Origin: Paenibacillus pabuli
GTDB taxonomy: Bacteria > Bacillota > Bacilli > Paenibacillales > Paenibacillaceae
NCBI RefSeq assembly: GCF_023101145.1
Contig: NZ_CP073714.1
Location: 1,178,001-1,242,000, forward strand
DNA length: 64,000 nucleotides
Direction: 5' to 3'
Part shown: positions 62,722 to 64,000 of the stretch, piece after piece
Position numbering within the stretch: position 1 is the stretch's first letter
Layout of the letters: the number at the start of each line of letters is the position of its first letter
Made by a program: the position numbers and the translations under genes
The notes under the pieces: model-generated
What the model was told of the DNA's origin: nothing
What the model saw: only the letters and a program-made list of their open reading frames with translations
Database searches by the model: none

Positions 62722-63524
62722 TGAAAAATGAAACAAGCGTCATCCGGCGCAAACCACGGAAGAACCCGCTTCGCTGGGTCATTGTAATCTTGCTTATCCT
62801 AGTGTACGCTTGGGCACTTGCCGGTGTACCTTTTACAGGATTGAAAGAAACCGCTGGTCAGATCATGAAGGCCATTATCGCCGGGGTTTTCTCCCCGGAT
62901 TGGGATTTTGTTTATCTGCCTGAGGGTGAAGATTTGCTGCGGGGATTGCTGGATACGCTGGCGATCTCGGTGCTGGGTACCGTCATCTCCGCTGTACTTT
63001 GTATTCCGTTTGCATTTTGGTCTGCCCGGAATATGAGCAGCTTCCGTCCTGTATCGGGTACGGGCAAAATGGTGCTCAGCTTTATCCGTACGTTCCCGGA
63101 GATCATCATGGCTTTGCTGTTTATCAAGGCGGTAGGACCGGGTTCTTTTGCGGGTGTACTCGCCCTTGGCCTGCATTCCATCGGGATGCTAGGTAAACTG
63201 TTCGCTGATGAAGTGGAAAATATTGATTATGGTCCTTCTGAAGCGTTGCTCGCTTCCGGAGCGACTCGCATGCAGCAGCTGTGGTTTGCGGTACTGCCAC
63301 AGGTTCTGCCTGGATTTCTTAACTACACGTTGTATCGGTTCGAGATTAATGTGCGTTCCGCAACCATTCTGGGGGTAATCGGGGCAGGAGGGATCGGTAC
63401 ACCGCTGATCTTCGCACTCAGCACACGGAACTGGCCGCGAGTAGGGATCATCTTGCTGGGTATTATCGTGATGATTACGATCATTGATCTGATCTCGGGA
63501 TACATCCGCAAGAAGCTGGTGTAG
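62718..63524 (+). CDS. phnE: Phosphonate ABC transporter permease 2
   Basis: A 268-residue permease with six membrane helices, loop PSEALLASGATRMQQLWFAVLPQ and late motif ATILGVIGAGGIGTPL. It overlaps the previous gene by four bases. It lies 116 bases from the end of an insertion element. No C-P lyase or phosphite dehydrogenase gene follows in the window, so the substrate (phosphonate, phosphite, hypophosphite or phosphate ester) remains open. Confidence 0.9.
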   Translation: MMKNETSVIRRKPRKNPLRWVIVILLILVYAWALAGVPFTGLKETAGQIMKAIIAGVFSPDWDFVYLPEGEDLLRGLLDTLAISVLGTVISAVLCIPFAFWSARNMSSFRPVSGTGKMVLSFIRTFPEIIMALLFIKAVGPGSFAGVLALGLHSIGMLGKLFADEVENIDYGPSEALLASGATRMQQLWFAVLPQVLPGFLNYTLYRFEINVRSATILGVIGAGGIGTPLIFALSTRNWPRVGIILLGIIVMITIIDLISGYIRKKLV

Positions 63525-63639
63525 AGAAGAAAAGATTAAAGTTTGCTTGCTAATAAAGACGAATAAAATAAAGAAATATGATAGATATGACTCAATCCAT
63601 TGTTGATCTATCGGAAGAGCAGCCCTTGCATTAGTGAAG

Positions 63640-64000
63640 TGACCCCTTAAAGTTAGACAAATATTTTTATGCAATTTGTTGGGCATGAGCTCGGTATTGT
63701 ACCGGACTCATGCCTTTTAATTTTGACTTGATGCGTTTGTGATTGTAGTAATCCATGTATCGTGCCAGCTCTTGCTTGAAGTGATCTACACTTTCAAATT
63801 CATGAAGATAAAAAAACTCTGACTTCATAATGCCAAAGAAGTTCTCCATTACTGCGTTATCATAACAATTCCCTTTGCGTGACATGCTCTGGATAATCGC
63901 TTGTCTCTTTAAAGCCTGTCGATACTGCTTCATCTGGTAGTGCCAGCCTTGATCCGAATGCAGGAGGAGTTTATCCTCGTTGGACAAGCGTTTAAAGGCT
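63640..64000 (-). mobile_element. IS3-family insertion sequence, one end only
   Basis: The segment begins at TGACCCCTTAAAGTTAGACA (63640), a typical IS3-family terminal repeat, and continues beyond the window. It carries the end of the transposase gene on the minus strand. Target-site duplication cannot be checked because the other end is missing. Confidence 0.75.
63667..63999 (-). CDS. IS3-family transposase (orfB/integrase core), C-terminal part
   Basis: The visible 110 residues are the C-terminal part of an IS150-group integrase core: LLLHSDQGWHY with the second catalytic Asp, then SMSRKGNCYDNAVMENFFGIMKSE with the catalytic Glu and YYNHKRIKSKLKGMSPVQY. The reading frame is open at the right edge of the window, so the gene continues beyond it and the first catalytic Asp is not visible. 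No frameshift or stop is seen in the part present, so the element may be active. Confidence 0.85.
   Translation of the reverse strand, partial: AFKRLSNEDKLLLHSDQGWHYQMKQYRQALKRQAIIQSMSRKGNCYDNAVMENFFGIMKSEFFYLHEFESVDHFKQELARYMDYYNHKRIKSKLKGMSPVQYRAHAQQIA

Overview
The window looks like a chromosomal segment of a Paenibacillus-like, spore-forming Gram-positive soil or plant-associated bacterium. The reasons are strong AAGGAGG-type ribosome binding sites with frequent TTG/GTG starts, several YesM/YesN-type sensor kinase/AraC response regulator pairs beside CUT1 sugar ABC importers that lack their own ATPase, a gerA-type spore germination operon, lipoprotein binding proteins, and a LacI-controlled sugar locus. 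Species assignment is inference only.

Layout. 1-4.1 kb: the end of an AraC-type response regulator, a beta-hydroxyacid dehydrogenase, a NERD-domain protein and a lipoprotein of unknown role. 4.1-10.9 kb: a YesM/YesN two-component pair followed by an LplB/LplC/LplA-like importer. 11.2-32.1 kb: a long co-directional locus with an XRE-cupin regulator, a second two-component pair, a CUT1 importer, an Xaa-Pro peptidase, a complete trans-4-hydroxy-L-proline catabolic set (epimerase, multi-subunit D-hydroxyproline dehydrogenase, deaminase, alpha-ketoglutarate semialdehyde dehydrogenase), a divergent second proline-racemase-family protein, a secreted zinc-protease-like protein and a GH127 beta-L-arabinofuranosidase. 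32.3-36.4 kb (minus strand): a spore germination operon (A-B-C). 36.7-40.4 kb: a heterodimeric ABC exporter with one degenerate ATP site. 40.6-44.7 kb: an AT-rich insert with an IS200-type transposase remnant, an unrecognised secreted protein, a lipoprotein, an ABC ATPase and an FtsX-like permease. 44.9-53.1 kb: a LacI regulon with a secreted DUF4832-like protein, a Gfo/Idh/MocA dehydrogenase, a CUT1 importer and the LacI regulator, tied together by copies of a 13-bp operator. 53.2 kb: a rifampin ADP-ribosyltransferase. 53.8-57.6 kb: a second small sugar-modification locus under a divergent AraC regulator. 58.0-63.5 kb: a 5'-nucleotidase-family phosphatase divergent from a phosphonate-type phnD-C-E-E importer. 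63.6 kb to the end: one end of an IS3-family element.

The most interesting system is the 11.2-32.1 kb locus. Its gene content fits one route from plant hydroxyproline-rich glycoprotein (extensin) to central metabolism: extracellular proteolysis, import of arabinosylated Hyp peptides through a sugar-type transporter, intracellular removal of Hyp-linked beta-L-arabinofuranose by GH127, release of Hyp by the Xaa-Pro peptidase, then Hyp to alpha-ketoglutarate. Each enzyme family is recognised from sequence; the integrated pathway is inference. The AT-rich 41-44.7 kb cassette is a second candidate for an undescribed system, possibly a secreted effector with an ABC-type immunity or export module, with no function proven.
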